A DNA stretch of 64,000 nucleotides from Bradyrhizobium sp. CB82 (GCF_029714405.1 NZ_CP121650.1:5027001-5091000), one strand, 5' to 3'; counted from the stretch's first letter, positions 35,697 through 46,423 are shown. Notes: a model not told the origin generated them from the sequence alone. Made by a program: numbers and translations.

Positions 35697-37295
35697 CTAG
35701 ATCGGCACGCTCTGCGGCCGCTTCCACCGCACCCACCCGGCCACGATCAGCCGGGTCAGCGTGAAGGCGGTGAACACCGTGGTGATGATGCCGATGCCGA
35801 GCGTCACGGCAAAGCCACGCACCGGACCGGTGCCGATATAGAACAGCACGGCAGCAGCAATGAAGGTCGTGATGTTGGAATCGAGGATGGTCGCCAGCGC
35901 GCGCTTGAAGCCGGCGTCGATGGCCGAGATCGCGTTGCGGCCACCGCGCAGCTCCTCGCGGATGCGCTCGTAGATCAGCACGTTGGAATCGACCGCGATG
36001 CCGACGGTCAGCACGATGCCGGCGATGCCGGGCAGCGTCAGCGTGGCATTGAGCAGCGACAACAGGCCGAAGATCATGGCGACGTTGATGGTCACCGCGA
36101 TGTTGGCGAACAGGCCGAACAGCCGGTAGGTCAACAGCATGAAGACGATGACCATGATCGAGCCGACGTAAGCGGCCAGCTCGCCCTTCTCGATCGAGTC
36201 CTGGCCAAGTCCCGGACCGACGGTGCGCTCCTCGATCACGGTCAGTGGTGCCGGCAGCGCGCCGGCGCGCAGCAGGATGGCGAGGTCGTTTGCCGACTGC
36301 ACCGTGAAGCTGCCGGAGATCTGGCCCTGCCCGCCAGTGATCGGCTCGCGGATGACGGGCGCCGAGATCACCTCATTGTCGAGCACGATCGCGAACGGCA
36401 GGCCGACATTCTCGGTCGTGGCTTGCGCGAACTTGCGCGCCCCCGACGTGTTGAACTTGAAATTGACGACGGGCTCGCCGGTGCGCTGGTCGAAGCCCGG
36501 CTGGGCATCGGTCAGATCGCCGCCCGAGACCAGCACCTGCTTCTTCACGACATAGGGAACCTTCGGCGAGCTCGCGCTCATCAGGAGCTCGGATTCGGGC
36601 GGCAGGCTGCCCCGCTGAGCCTGGTCGGGCGGCACCGAGGTGTCGACCATCCGGAATTCCATCTTGGCAGTTTTGCCGAGCAGCTCCTTCAGGCGGGTCG
36701 GATCCTGGAGGCCCGGCACCTGAACCAGGATGCGGTCGGTGCCCTGCCGCTGGATCACCGGTTCGACGGTGCCGAGCTGGTTGACGCGTCGTTCGACGAT
36801 CTGGATCGACTGCTCGATGGTCTGGCGCACGCGCTCGGTGATGGCGGCCTGCGGCACGGTCAGGCGAATCAGCCCGCCGCCGGCATCACTGACCTCCAGG
36901 CTGCGCTGGCCGTTGGAGCCGAGCAGCCCGCCGAGCGGCTGCGAGAGATCGCGCAGCTTCGACAGCGCGTTCTGAAGGTCGGTGTCCTTGACGCGGACCT
37001 CGACCGCATCGCCCTTCGACGACAGCCCGGTATAGCCGATCTTGGCCTCACGCAGCACGCGGCGGGCGTCGTCGCGGACCTGGTCGAGCTTCTCCTTCTT
37101 GACATAGTTGGAGTCCACCTCGAGCAGCAGATAGGAGCCGCCCTGAAGGTCGAGGCCGAGCACGAGCCGGCGCTGCGCCCAGGCGGGCCAGGTCTTGACT
37201 TGCGCCTCGGGGAAGAAGTTCGGGACCGCGCAGAGGCACACGATCAGCGCTAGCAGGATAATCCCGAGCGCCCTCCACCGCGTGAAATACAACAT
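35697..37295 (-). CDS. secD: protein translocase subunit SecD
   Basis: 532 residues. N-terminal membrane segment (RWRALGIILLALIVCLCAVP), then the family mark RLVLGLDLQGGSYLLLEVDS, a large periplasmic P1 domain (with VERRVNQLGTVEPVIQRQGT and LVQVPGLQDPTRLKELLGKT), and a membrane part with FTVQSANDLAILLRAGALPA, VGPGLGQDSIEKGELAAYVG, PGIAGIVLTVGIAVDSNVLI, YERIREELRGGRNAISAIDA and DSNITTFIAAAVLFYIGTGP, including the proton-path Asp. Together with SecF and YajC it completes preprotein export in the inner membrane. Ten bases separate its stop from the secF start. Confidence 0.97.
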   Translation of the reverse strand: MLYFTRWRALGIILLALIVCLCAVPNFFPEAQVKTWPAWAQRRLVLGLDLQGGSYLLLEVDSNYVKKEKLDQVRDDARRVLREAKIGYTGLSSKGDAVEVRVKDTDLQNALSKLRDLSQPLGGLLGSNGQRSLEVSDAGGGLIRLTVPQAAITERVRQTIEQSIQIVERRVNQLGTVEPVIQRQGTDRILVQVPGLQDPTRLKELLGKTAKMEFRMVDTSVPPDQAQRGSLPPESELLMSASSPKVPYVVKKQVLVSGGDLTDAQPGFDQRTGEPVVNFKFNTSGARKFAQATTENVGLPFAIVLDNEVISAPVIREPITGGQGQISGSFTVQSANDLAILLRAGALPAPLTVIEERTVGPGLGQDSIEKGELAAYVGSIMVIVFMLLTYRLFGLFANIAVTINVAMIFGLLSLLNATLTLPGIAGIVLTVGIAVDSNVLIYERIREELRGGRNAISAIDAGFKRALATILDSNITTFIAAAVLFYIGTGPVRGFAVTLGIGIITTVFTAFTLTRLIVAGWVRWKRPQSVPI

Positions 37296-37341
37296 CGAGT
37301 GAACCTGTCAGATCAGGAGAATGCGAGGCTCGAGCGAGCGA

Positions 37342-37695
37342 TCAGCTCGCCGAGTCTTCCTTGGCGCTGTCCTTGGCCGGCTCGCCCTTGGCGCGCACGC
37401 CGGAGATCATCTGGCGCATCTGCCGCACGCGCACGCCGTCGGAAATCTCGAACTCGATCTGGTCGTCGTCGACGACCTTGGTGACCTTGCCGACGAGGCC
37501 GCCCGAGGTCACGACCGTGTCGCCGCGGCGGATGTTCTTCACGAGGTCGGCGTGGTCCTTCACCTTCTTCTGCTGCGGCCGCAGAATCAGGAAGTACATG
37601 ATCACGAAGATCAGGGCGAACGGCAGCAACGACATCAACATGCTGTTGGTGTCGCCGGCGCCCGCGGCCTGGGCATACGCAGGGGTAATGAACAT
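37342..37695 (-). CDS. yajC: Sec translocon accessory subunit YajC
   Basis: 117 residues from the ATG at 37695 (MFITPAYAQAAGAGDTNSML). One membrane segment, MLMSLLPFALIFVIMYFLIL, followed by the family hallmark RPQQKKVKDHADLVKNIRRG, DTVVTSGGLVGKVTKVVDDD and an acidic/basic tail. The open frame continues 21 codons upstream, without family likeness. It heads the yajC-secD-secF run, 46 bases before secD, and is divergent from the DUF815 ATPase gene. Confidence 0.95.
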   Translation of the reverse strand: MFITPAYAQAAGAGDTNSMLMSLLPFALIFVIMYFLILRPQQKKVKDHADLVKNIRRGDTVVTSGGLVGKVTKVVDDDQIEFEISDGVRVRQMRQMISGVRAKGEPAKDSAKEDSAS

Positions 37696-37876
37696 TCGGA
37701 CGATCCTCGTGAACGGGAGAAGCCGGCATGGCCCCCTCAGGCCAGCCGGATCGGTCAAATTTCGCGCGGACTATAGCGGCAGCGGTCCCAATTGCAACGC
37801 TGCCAGACCGACGATTTGGCAACCTTGCGGGCGGCGCTCAGGCCCGATAAAGGCTGCATTCTCAGGAACTTCGGAC

Positions 37877-38848
37877 ATGCCCAAAAAACCAAACAAAACC
37901 GCCCGGCCCAGGGCCGCCAAGACCCCTCCCCGAAAGCCCACCCACCTCGCGGCAAAACGCCCCACGGCGGCCGCCCCCGATCTCGCGCAGGAGCGCATCG
38001 TGCGTGCGCTCGAGACCATTGCCGCGCACCTTTCGACCCAGGCACCGGCGTCCGCCGCGCCCGTCTCGTTCGAGCGCGCCGACGCCTTCGTCTGGCATCC
38101 GGACGGCCGCCTCTCGGCGGTGCCGCGGGTCAGCCGCGTCGAGCTTTTCCTGCTCAAGGGGATCGACCGGATGCGCGACATCCTGATCGAGAACACCGAG
38201 CGCTTCGCCAATGCCCTGCCCGCCAACAACGCCCTGCTCTGGGGCGCGCGCGGCATGGGCAAGTCGTCGCTGGTGAAGGCGGCGCATGCCGGCATCAACG
38301 CGGACCGCAAAGCTCCCGACCGCTTGAAGCTGATCGAGATTCACCGCGAGGATATCGAGACGCTGCCTGCGCTGATGGAGCAATTGCGTGGCTCGTCCTA
38401 TCGCTTCATCGTGTTCTGCGACGACCTCTCCTTCGACGGCAATGATGCGTCGTATAAATCGCTCAAGGCCGTGCTCGAAGGCGGCATCGAGGGCCGGCCA
38501 GACAACGTCATCCTCTACGCCACCTCCAACCGCCGTCACCTGCTGGCGCGCGACATGATCGAGAACGAGCGCTCCACCGCGATCAATCCAGGCGAAGCGG
38601 TCGAGGAGAAGGTCTCGCTGTCGGACCGCTTCGGCCTGTGGCTCGGCTTCCACCGCTGCAGCCAGGACGAATATCTGGCGATGGTGCGCGGCTATTGCGG
38701 CCATTTCGGCATCAAGGTCGACGATGAGGCGCTGGAGCGCGAGGCCCTGGAATGGTCGACCACGCGCGGCTCACGCTCCGGCCGCGTCGCCTGGCAGTTC
38801 GTGCAGGAGCTGGCGGGACGGCTCGGCGTCAAGCTGGCGGCGAACTAG
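37877..38848 (+). CDS. DUF815-family AAA+ ATPase
   Basis: 323 residues from the ATG at 37877. N-terminal 55 residues are basic and low-complexity (MPKKPNKTARPRAAKTPPRK). Walker A is WGARGMGKSSLVKAAH (123-131 core), Walker B is RFIVFCDDLSFDGND (178-183 core), with sensor-1-like ILYATSNRRHLLARDMIENE and the later WLGFHRCSQDEYLAMVRGYC. These are DUF815 features; the family is related to DnaC/RuvB-type ATPases and its role is unknown. Divergent from yajC, a neighbourhood seen in other Rhizobiales. Convergent with the NlpD-like gene. Confidence 0.9.
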   Translation: MPKKPNKTARPRAAKTPPRKPTHLAAKRPTAAAPDLAQERIVRALETIAAHLSTQAPASAAPVSFERADAFVWHPDGRLSAVPRVSRVELFLLKGIDRMRDILIENTERFANALPANNALLWGARGMGKSSLVKAAHAGINADRKAPDRLKLIEIHREDIETLPALMEQLRGSSYRFIVFCDDLSFDGNDASYKSLKAVLEGGIEGRPDNVILYATSNRRHLLARDMIENERSTAINPGEAVEEKVSLSDRFGLWLGFHRCSQDEYLAMVRGYCGHFGIKVDDEALEREALEWSTTRGSRSGRVAWQFVQELAGRLGVKLAAN

Positions 38849-38872
38849 CGCTACCTGTCGCCCCAAGCACAA

Positions 38873-38950
38873 CTGTCATTCCCCGGGGGATCCAGTATTC
38901 CAGAGACATCGAGATTCAGCACAACCGCCGCGGCGTACTGGGTCGCCCGG
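38873..38950. repeat. dispersed intergenic repeat A, copy 1
   Basis: Runs from ctgtcattccccgggggatc through gatccagtattccagagaca to ccgcggcgtactgggtcgcc. The blocks gatccagtattcca and ccgcggcgtactgg recur in the same order and orientation at 44832-44938. In the gap between the convergent DUF815 and NlpD-like genes. Bases 38951-39059 beyond it are also rich in short inverted repeats. Confidence 0.8.
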
Positions 38951-39059
38951 TCCCGGCTCCGCCAAAGGCTTCGCCGGACTTTCGGTGTTAGGCCGGCGTA
39001 GCGTAAGCGAAGACGGCAAGCCGGGCGACGACAGCGATAGTGCGGAGGCTGCGTGAGCC

Positions 39060-40463
39060 TCACGCCCCGTTCAGGAATTGAAGCGGGTCAACCGGGTTCG
39101 ATCCCTTACGGATCTCGAAGTGGAGCTGCGGCGACGCCACCTCCCCGGATTGACCCGACTTGGCAATGACCTGACCGCGCTTGATGGTATCGCCGCGCTT
39201 CACCAACAACTCACTCGCATGGGCATATGCGGTGACGTAGCCGTTGGAGTGCCGAACCAGGACCAGATTGCCGTAACCTTTCAGCTCATTGCCGGAATAG
39301 GCGACGACGCCGTCTTCCGCGGCCTTGACCGGCGTACCTTCCGGCACCGCAAGATTGATGCCGTCATTGCTCTTGCCGTTGGTCTTGGCGCCATAGCTCG
39401 TGATCACCTTGCCGCGCACAGGCCAGCGGAAGGTCGGCAGCGCGCCGGTGGCATCTGCCGCCTTGGCGGGCGTCTCGGCGGACTTCTCTTCGACGTTGGC
39501 GGTGGCTTGCGCCAGACGCGCACTCTGTACTGGTGCGGCAGCGGCCGCGACCCTGGTGGCGGGCACGGTTGCGACCGCCGCGGGTTGCTGGGCGGCGACG
39601 ACGGGCGCGGCAGCCACCGCCACTGGGGCGGCTGGCGTCGCGGCAACTGCCGCGGCCTTGCCGGCCGGCACGGTCAGCTTGGTGCCGAGCTTGAGCTTGG
39701 CGGACGGATCGAGACCGTTGGCGCGCGCGAGCTCAGCCACCGGAATGTGATTCTTGCGTGCGATGCTGGCGAGCGTGTCGCCACGATTGACGAAGTGGGT
39801 GCTGGGCGGCGCGCTGACGGCCACAATCGGCTTTGCTGCGGGCGCCGCGACTGGCGCTGCGGCAACCGGAGCCGTTGCCGGCGCAGCCGCTGCGGCGGTT
39901 GCTGCCGGATGCGGTATGATGAGCTGCTGGCCGGGCGAGAGCGTGCGCGGGCCCTTGTAGCCGTTGGCGGCGAGGATCGCCTGCGGAGTGACGCGATAGC
40001 GCTTGGCGAGCACGTCGAGCGTGTCGCTGGTGCCGACAATGATCGTGGTTCCGCCGGCGGGACGGGCCGCGGCGACCGAACGCGGCGGCACAGTGCCGGT
40101 GGCTTCAAGATGCGGCTGCGCCGGCGGCGTATAGGACCCCATGCCACGCCCGCCTCCGGCCACACCCCCGCCTCCCGCGACGGGATAGGATTGCGGCGCA
40201 GTGACCGCCGGAGGCGGCAATGGCTGGGACTGATAATTGCTGGGCTGCGTCTGAGGCCGCGCATATTGCGGCAGCTCGCGCTGCGGCGGCGCCTGCTGCA
40301 CCGACCCGGTGGAGTCCTGGGAAGCGAAGGGGTTGGAGAAGTTGGATTGCGAAAGCCGCGACGACATATCGGCGCTGCATCCGGCGAAACCGAACGAGAT
40401 CAGCGCCAGCACCGCGACCTGCGGCACGCGGCGCGAGTAAAGCAACTCGGCAAGAGCGGACAT
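39060..40463 (-). CDS. LysM/degenerate LytM lipoprotein, NlpD-like
   Basis: 467 residues. Lipoprotein signal with Cys29 (LISFGFAGCSAD), a Pro/Gln-rich linker, LysM 1 at about 139-184 (IIVGTSDTLDVLAKRYRVTP), an Ala-rich linker, LysM 2 at about 220-266 (HFVNRGDTLASIARKNHIPV), a second Ala-rich linker, and an M23/LytM domain at about 345-465. In that domain the zinc ligands are lost: the first His is Asn366, the Asp is Asn370, and the HxH motif reads QLH (446-448). E. coli NlpD is degenerate in the same way and activates amidases for daughter-cell separation; that role is the best guess here. Gene order next to pcm and surE matches. Confidence 0.9.
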   Translation of the reverse strand: MSALAELLYSRRVPQVAVLALISFGFAGCSADMSSRLSQSNFSNPFASQDSTGSVQQAPPQRELPQYARPQTQPSNYQSQPLPPPAVTAPQSYPVAGGGGVAGGGRGMGSYTPPAQPHLEATGTVPPRSVAAARPAGGTTIIVGTSDTLDVLAKRYRVTPQAILAANGYKGPRTLSPGQQLIIPHPAATAAAAAPATAPVAAAPVAAPAAKPIVAVSAPPSTHFVNRGDTLASIARKNHIPVAELARANGLDPSAKLKLGTKLTVPAGKAAAVAATPAAPVAVAAAPVVAAQQPAAVATVPATRVAAAAAPVQSARLAQATANVEEKSAETPAKAADATGALPTFRWPVRGKVITSYGAKTNGKSNDGINLAVPEGTPVKAAEDGVVAYSGNELKGYGNLVLVRHSNGYVTAYAHASELLVKRGDTIKRGQVIAKSGQSGEVASPQLHFEIRKGSNPVDPLQFLNGA

Positions 40464-40571
40464 GGTTACTCACTCGTACGCAACTGAACTGGTTTTTTAA
40501 GTAAACACGCGCCGAGTAAATAACGCCTTAACCTCCCAATAAGGTGTTGGCAGCACAGCCGATCCGGAATT

Positions 40572-41222
40572 CTACAGCTCGCGGGCCACGCCAGGCAGTG
40601 CCGGGACGAAGCGGACATCGACGAGTTCCCTGCGCTCGATCCCCGTCTCAGTGCGGGTCAGGCGGATCAGGGTCTGCACCCCATGATGGGGGCCGACCGG
40701 CGCGATCAGGACGCCCCCGACCTCCAGCCGCGCAATCAGATTGTCCGGGATCTCCTCCATCGCGGCGGTGACGATGATGCGGTCGAAGGGACCGATATTG
40801 GCGGGCAGATCGAGACCGTCGCCGAGCATCACCTCCACATTGTGGCAGGCGAGCTTCTCTAGCCGGGCACGCGCCGTATCGGCGAGTTTTCGATAGCGCT
40901 CGACCGTCAGGACATGCCCGGCAAGCCGCGACAGCACCGCGGCCTGGTAGCCGGAGCCCGTGCCGATCTCCAGCACGCGATGCTGCTTCTGCAACTGAAG
41001 TTGTTCGGTCATGTAGGCGACGACGAAGGGCTGGCTGATGGTCTGCCCGCAGGCGATCGGCAACGCACTGTCGCGGTAGGCGTCCACCCGATCAGCCGCC
41101 TCGACGAACAGATCGCGCGGCACCTCCTCCATGGTGCGCAGCACCGCCTGGTCGCTGATGCCGCGACGTCGCAGCGTAAGCTGAAACATCATTTTTTCCG
41201 GCGGATGCTGATTGGTGGTCAT
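40572..41222 (-). CDS. pcm: protein-L-isoaspartate O-methyltransferase
   Basis: 216 residues from the ATG at 41222 ([20 protein letters not shown]). Methylates L-isoaspartyl residues in aged proteins so that they can return to aspartate. SAM-binding motif I is [20 protein letters not shown]; the family segments [20 protein letters not shown] and [20 protein letters not shown] with [12 protein letters not shown] follow. Length normal. Together with surE it forms the stationary-phase survival pair, but in this genome a response-regulator gene on the other strand separates the two. Confidence 0.95.
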   Translation of the reverse strand: MTTNQHPPEKMMFQLTLRRRGISDQAVLRTMEEVPRDLFVEAADRVDAYRDSALPIACGQTISQPFVVAYMTEQLQLQKQHRVLEIGTGSGYQAAVLSRLAGHVLTVERYRKLADTARARLEKLACHNVEVMLGDGLDLPANIGPFDRIIVTAAMEEIPDNLIARLEVGGVLIAPVGPHHGVQTLIRLTRTETGIERRELVDVRFVPALPGVAREL

Positions 41223-41472
41223 TGCCAATTTTCGTCGCGTTTTCATCTCGGCCGGGTCGAACCTGCGGCTCAGGTACGGCCTTCGCCGCAGCCGCACGAT
41301 TCTTGTTCCGGCTCAGGAACCCATGATAGTCTTCTGCCACGGCATCTGACCACACAATCTGCTTTACGCAGAATTGGCCATGCCGCCATTCCAGATCGGG
41401 GTTTGTCCAAACGCTCGTTGCGTCGCATGGTTTTATCTGCGAACGTTTGATGGGAAGGGCAAGGACTCACGG

Positions 41473-41844
41473 ATGACTGCGACACGGCCTTCGGGCGGTT
41501 CTGTTTTCCTCGTCGAGGACGAGGTCATGATCAGGATGATGGTCGCAGACATGCTCGAAGAGCTTGGCTATAAGGTCGCGGCCGAGGCCGGCGACATTGC
41601 GGAAGCGATGCGGCTTGCCCAGTCGAGCGAGTTCGATTTCGCCATCCTCGACGTCAACGTCAACGGCAAGGTGATCTCGCCCGTCGCCGACGTCATCAAG
41701 GCCAGGGGCCGGCCCTTCATCTTTGCCACCGGCTACGGCTCGTCCGGCCTGCCCGAGCAATATCGCGACCGGCCGGCGCTGCAAAAGCCGTTTCAGCTCG
41801 ACGCGCTCGGCAAGACCATCGAGTCCGCGCTGCGCGGCGACTAG
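41473..41844 (+). CDS. single-domain response regulator, FATGUY type
   Basis: 123 residues from the ATG at 41473, receiver domain only. Acidic pocket VFLVEDEVMIRMMV, phosphoacceptor Asp60 in FAILDVNVNGK, switch and motif PFIFATGYGSSG (82-92), and conserved Lys105 in LQKPF. The PFxFATGY sequence defines the FATGUY group of alphaproteobacterial receivers, which pair with HWE/HisKA2 kinases and take part in general stress or related phosphorelays. No kinase gene is adjacent. Ribosome-binding site is weak (aaggactcacgg). It lies on the plus strand between pcm and surE. Confidence 0.9.
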   Translation: MTATRPSGGSVFLVEDEVMIRMMVADMLEELGYKVAAEAGDIAEAMRLAQSSEFDFAILDVNVNGKVISPVADVIKARGRPFIFATGYGSSGLPEQYRDRPALQKPFQLDALGKTIESALRGD

Positions 41845-41880
41845 GCCCATTCCGCGTGTCGCTGTGATGGCTTTATGCCA

Positions 41881-41970
41881 GTGATTTGCCCGACGCGTCA
41901 AGTGATTTCGTAAAAAACGAAGCACATGACCTGCAGCCCCGGGGCTCCTTTGCATGGGGTTGTTTTCGAT
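41881..41970. repeat. dispersed intergenic repeat B, copy 1
   Basis: Contains gtgatttgcccgacgcgtca, a central gaagcacatgac block, and ctcctttgcatggggttgtt followed by ttcga. The reverse complement of these blocks occurs at 54610-54695 in the matching order. It fills most of the 188-base gap between the convergent response-regulator and surE genes. Confidence 0.8.
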
Positions 41971-42032
41971 ATTTTTGCTGGGCGGTCGCCAAGCCTTCAG
42001 GCCGAAGGCCGCTCACGACGGCGAACGCGGCC

Positions 42033-42800
42033 CTATTTCAGCGTCTTGCCGAGCGCCTGCGAAAACGCTTCGTCCGTGCGGTCGAGCCTGAGCGGCGTCA
42101 CCGAGATGTAGCGCTCGCGCAGCGCGGCGAGGTCGGTGCCTTCGGCGGGCAGATCCATCATCGCGGTGCGCTCGAAACCGATCCAGAAATAGGGGTTACC
42201 GCGACCGTCCCGGCGCTCGTCGATCCTGAGGAAGCCGAGATTGCGCTTGCCCTGCCGTGTCACGCGGATGCCGAGAACCTCTTCCGGCGCGCAGGACGGA
42301 AAATTGACGTTGATCACAGTGTTTCTGGGCACGCCGGCCGCGAGCACCTTGCGCACGATGTCGGAACCGAATTTGCGCGCGGTGTCCCACGGAGGGCGAT
42401 CGCGCGTCTCGACGCTGAACTCCTGCGACAGCGCGAACGACGGCAGGCCGAGAATGGTGCCTTCGAGCGCACCTGCGATGGTGCCGGAATAGACGACGTC
42501 CTCGGCGACGTTGCGGCCCTTGTTGACGCCGGACAGCACGACGTCGGGCAGTGTCGCACCGAGGATATGACGCGCGCCCATGATGACGCAGTCGGTCGGC
42601 GTGCCCCTCACCGCGAAGTGCCGCGGGCCGACCTCGCGCAGGCGCAAGGGATCGTTCAGCGACAGCGAATGCGAGACGCCGGACTGGTCGAGCTCCGGCG
42701 CCACCACCCAGACGTCGTCGGACAGGGCGCGCGCGATCTCCTCCACGACTTTGAGGCCGGGCGCGTGGATGCCGTCGTCATTGGTGCACAGAATTCGCAT
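42033..42800 (-). CDS. surE: 5'/3'-nucleotidase SurE
   Basis: 255 residues. Metal-dependent phosphatase of nucleoside monophosphates. The N-terminal metal site is MRILCTNDDGIHAPG (Asp8, Asp9), with Ser40 region APELDQSGVSHSLSL and Asn in VVLSGVNKGRNVAEDVVYSG; also GIRVTRQGKRNLGF and YFWIGFERT. Length normal. Next gene upstream on the same strand is the small hypothetical at 42929-43303, then serS, so surE probably belongs to the tat-serS transcript group. Confidence 0.96.
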   Translation of the reverse strand: MRILCTNDDGIHAPGLKVVEEIARALSDDVWVVAPELDQSGVSHSLSLNDPLRLREVGPRHFAVRGTPTDCVIMGARHILGATLPDVVLSGVNKGRNVAEDVVYSGTIAGALEGTILGLPSFALSQEFSVETRDRPPWDTARKFGSDIVRKVLAAGVPRNTVINVNFPSCAPEEVLGIRVTRQGKRNLGFLRIDERRDGRGNPYFWIGFERTAMMDLPAEGTDLAALRERYISVTPLRLDRTDEAFSQALGKTLK

Positions 42801-42928
42801 GCGTCAGGTCGATTCCTGAGGTGCCGTGAGGAGGTCTTATCCGGCTATGACCGATCAGGCAAACCGGCGAAATGCGGGAGTTTCCGGGTTGTTTGGAACT
42901 TACCAACGGCGGTCCGCAGGCCCTTCGC

Positions 42929-43303
42929 CTAGCGGCGGATGCGCCACTGCGGCAGGAAGCGCGCCAACCGGCCTTCAGTTCGCAAAGCGAGCACGACCGG
43001 CGGGGCAGGTTTCGGCGGTGGCGCAACGGGTGCCGCCGCAGGAGGCAACTCGATGGCCGCTTGGACCGGCGTTCGCGCCGGTGGCGCCTGCGGATAGCGC
43101 GTGCGCGCGAGCGTCAGTGCCTTGTCAAAATCCTCGAGATTGAGCCCGGGCTTGGCGCGCCTGCTTTGCACGAAGTCGTCGTCCCAAAGCCGCGCGATCT
43201 CGATGTCGAGCACGCCGCGCAACCGTTGGTCGACCGCCTGGATGCCGAAGCCGGTCACGGCCCACTGTCTGCCGATCCAGAAGATGTCGCGGTGCAGGGC
43301 CAT
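42929..43303 (-). CDS. conserved hypothetical protein with proline-rich tail
   Basis: 124 residues. The first 70 (MALHRDIFWIGRQWAVTGFG, IQAVDQRLRGVLDIEIARLW, GLNLEDFDKALTLARTRYPQ) are ordered and look conserved. The rest is Ala/Pro-rich (PAAAPVAPPPKPAPPVVLAL) and ends basic (RFLPQWRIRR). No signal peptide and no domain I can name. I recall similar small proteins beside serS and surE in Bradyrhizobium, which supports it as a real gene. Gaps of 117 and 128 bases separate it from serS and surE. Confidence 0.7.
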   Translation of the reverse strand: MALHRDIFWIGRQWAVTGFGIQAVDQRLRGVLDIEIARLWDDDFVQSRRAKPGLNLEDFDKALTLARTRYPQAPPARTPVQAAIELPPAAAPVAPPPKPAPPVVLALRTEGRLARFLPQWRIRR

Positions 43304-43420
43304 GAACGGTCGCTGGAGAAGTCGGACGATCCCAGGATAACCGCCCGTCCGAGCTCCGCAACCCCGAGGGATCGCGCTCCAAAGCGGCGCGCCCCCGGGA
43401 TTGAGCCGATTTTGGGCGCC

Positions 43421-44938
<1,518 letters not shown>

Positions 44939-44949
44939 ATGATTTGGCC

Positions 44950-45756
44950 CTATTCCGCCGGATTGGCGCTGGACGACGTACCGCTTTGGGATTGCGAGGC
45001 CGCGGCCTTCTTCTCCACCATCGATACCGCGATGATCGAGCCCTCATAGAGCGCCAGCAAGGGGATCGCGAGCGAGCACTGGCTCAGCACGTCGGGCGGG
45101 GTCAGGACAGCCGCGATGATGAAGGCGATGACGATGAAATATCGGCGCTTCTCGCGCAACATTCTTGACGTGATGATGCCGATCCGGCCCAAGAGCGTCA
45201 GGATCACCGGGAGCTGGAAGGCAATGCCGAAGGCGAAGATCAACGACATCATCAGCGACAGATATTCGCCGACCTTCGGCAACAGCGCGATCTGCGCGGT
45301 TTCCGCGCCGCCGGCCTGCTGCATGCCGAGCGAGAAGCGGATCAGCATCGGCAGTACGACGAAATAGACCAGCATCGCGCCCAGCACGAAGAAGATCGGG
45401 GTCGCGACCAGATACGGCAGGAAAGCCTGCTTCTCGTGCTTGTAGAGGCCGGGCGCCACGAATTTGTAGATCTGCGTGGCGACGATCGGGAACGAGATGA
45501 AGCCCGCACCGAACAGCGCCAGCTTGAGCTGGGTGATGAAATATTCCAGCAGCGCCGTGTAGATGAATTTCGAGTTCTCGGGCCCCGCGACCCACACGAA
45601 CGGCCAGACCAGCACGTTGTAGATCTGCTTGGCGAAGAAGAAGCAGAAGATGAACGCGATGCCAAAGCCGAGCAGCGCCTTGATCAGCCGCGAGCGCAGC
45701 TCGATCAAATGGTCCATCAACGGGGCCTTGCTGGCCTCGATATCGGCGTCGGTCAT
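44950..45756 (-). CDS. tatC: twin-arginine translocase subunit TatC
   Basis: 268 residues with six membrane segments. TatC binds the twin-arginine signal and, with TatA/B, moves folded proteins across the inner membrane. Family marks: [73 protein letters not shown] (with the conserved FxxPGLxxxE, the key Glu) and [20 protein letters not shown] followed by TPPDVLSQ. C-terminal tail is Ser/Gln-rich ([17 protein letters not shown]). Its ATG overlaps the tatB stop by four bases. Confidence 0.97.
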   Translation of the reverse strand: MTDADIEASKAPLMDHLIELRSRLIKALLGFGIAFIFCFFFAKQIYNVLVWPFVWVAGPENSKFIYTALLEYFITQLKLALFGAGFISFPIVATQIYKFVAPGLYKHEKQAFLPYLVATPIFFVLGAMLVYFVVLPMLIRFSLGMQQAGGAETAQIALLPKVGEYLSLMMSLIFAFGIAFQLPVILTLLGRIGIITSRMLREKRRYFIVIAFIIAAVLTPPDVLSQCSLAIPLLALYEGSIIAVSMVEKKAAASQSQSGTSSSANPAE

Positions 45757-46340
45757 GACGCTTTGGCGTCCTTGATCGCTTCGGGTAACGCGGTGTCCTG
45801 AGTCACGGGAGCCGCCTCAACCTCGCGGGTGATCGCGAGCGGTTCATTTGCCGCCGCATGGATCTCCGCTTCCACGAAGGTCGCGGGCGTCGGGGCTTCC
45901 GGTGTCGTCGGCGTCACAGGTGCATCACTTGAAGTCCCCGGCACTTCACTTGAAGTCCCCGGCGCTTCGCTTGAAGTCGCCAGCGCTTCGCTTGAAGTCG
46001 CCGGCGGCTCAATCGCAGGTGTGGCCGCGGTCTCCGCCGGCTTGTCGATGTCCTCGATGCGCAGCGCCTCGTTGACGTCCTTCGTGAGCGAAGTCATCAG
46101 ATTGTTGCGGGACAAGCCGGAGGCGGCTTCCTTGACCTCGTCGAAGCTTTTCTTGAGGTCGGCCATCTCGGCCTCGCGCATGGCTTCCTGAAACTGGCCC
46201 TGGAATTCGGCGGCCATCTTGCGGGCCTTGCCCATCCATTGGCCGACCATGCGCAGCACACCGGGGAGTTCCTTCGGGCCGATGGCAACCAGCGCAACGA
46301 CCGCGATGAGGACCAGTTCACTCCACCCGATGTCGAACAT
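45753..46340 (-). CDS. tatB: twin-arginine translocase subunit TatB
   Basis: 195 residues. Opening [26 protein letters not shown] is the TatB hallmark: one membrane segment, the Gly-Pro hinge and an amphipathic helix ([20 protein letters not shown]) that continues as a charged coiled-coil to about residue 90. The last 105 residues are a low-complexity tail with four 7-residue repeats ([28 protein letters not shown]) coded by a 21-base tandem array. Couples with tatC by a four-base overlap; tatA is 83 bases upstream. Confidence 0.96.
   Translation of the reverse strand: MFDIGWSELVLIAVVALVAIGPKELPGVLRMVGQWMGKARKMAAEFQGQFQEAMREAEMADLKKSFDEVKEAASGLSRNNLMTSLTKDVNEALRIEDIDKPAETAATPAIEPPATSSEALATSSEAPGTSSEVPGTSSDAPVTPTTPEAPTPATFVEAEIHAAANEPLAITREVEAAPVTQDTALPEAIKDAKAS
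45928..46011. repeat. 21-base tandem repeat inside tatB
   Basis: The block cttgaagtc starts at 45928, 45949, 45970 and 45991, exactly 21 bases apart, with near-identical spacers such as cccggcacttca and gccagcgcttcg. It encodes four copies of a Ser/Thr-rich heptad in the TatB tail. Whole codons repeat, so copy-number change keeps the frame. Confidence 0.92.
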
Positions 46341-46423
46341 GAAGTCTTCCGTTCAGGCAAGCCACGATTGGCCCAATCCTCGATGCACGGGATCGGGACC
46401 GCCCACGTTTGCCGATCTTTGGC

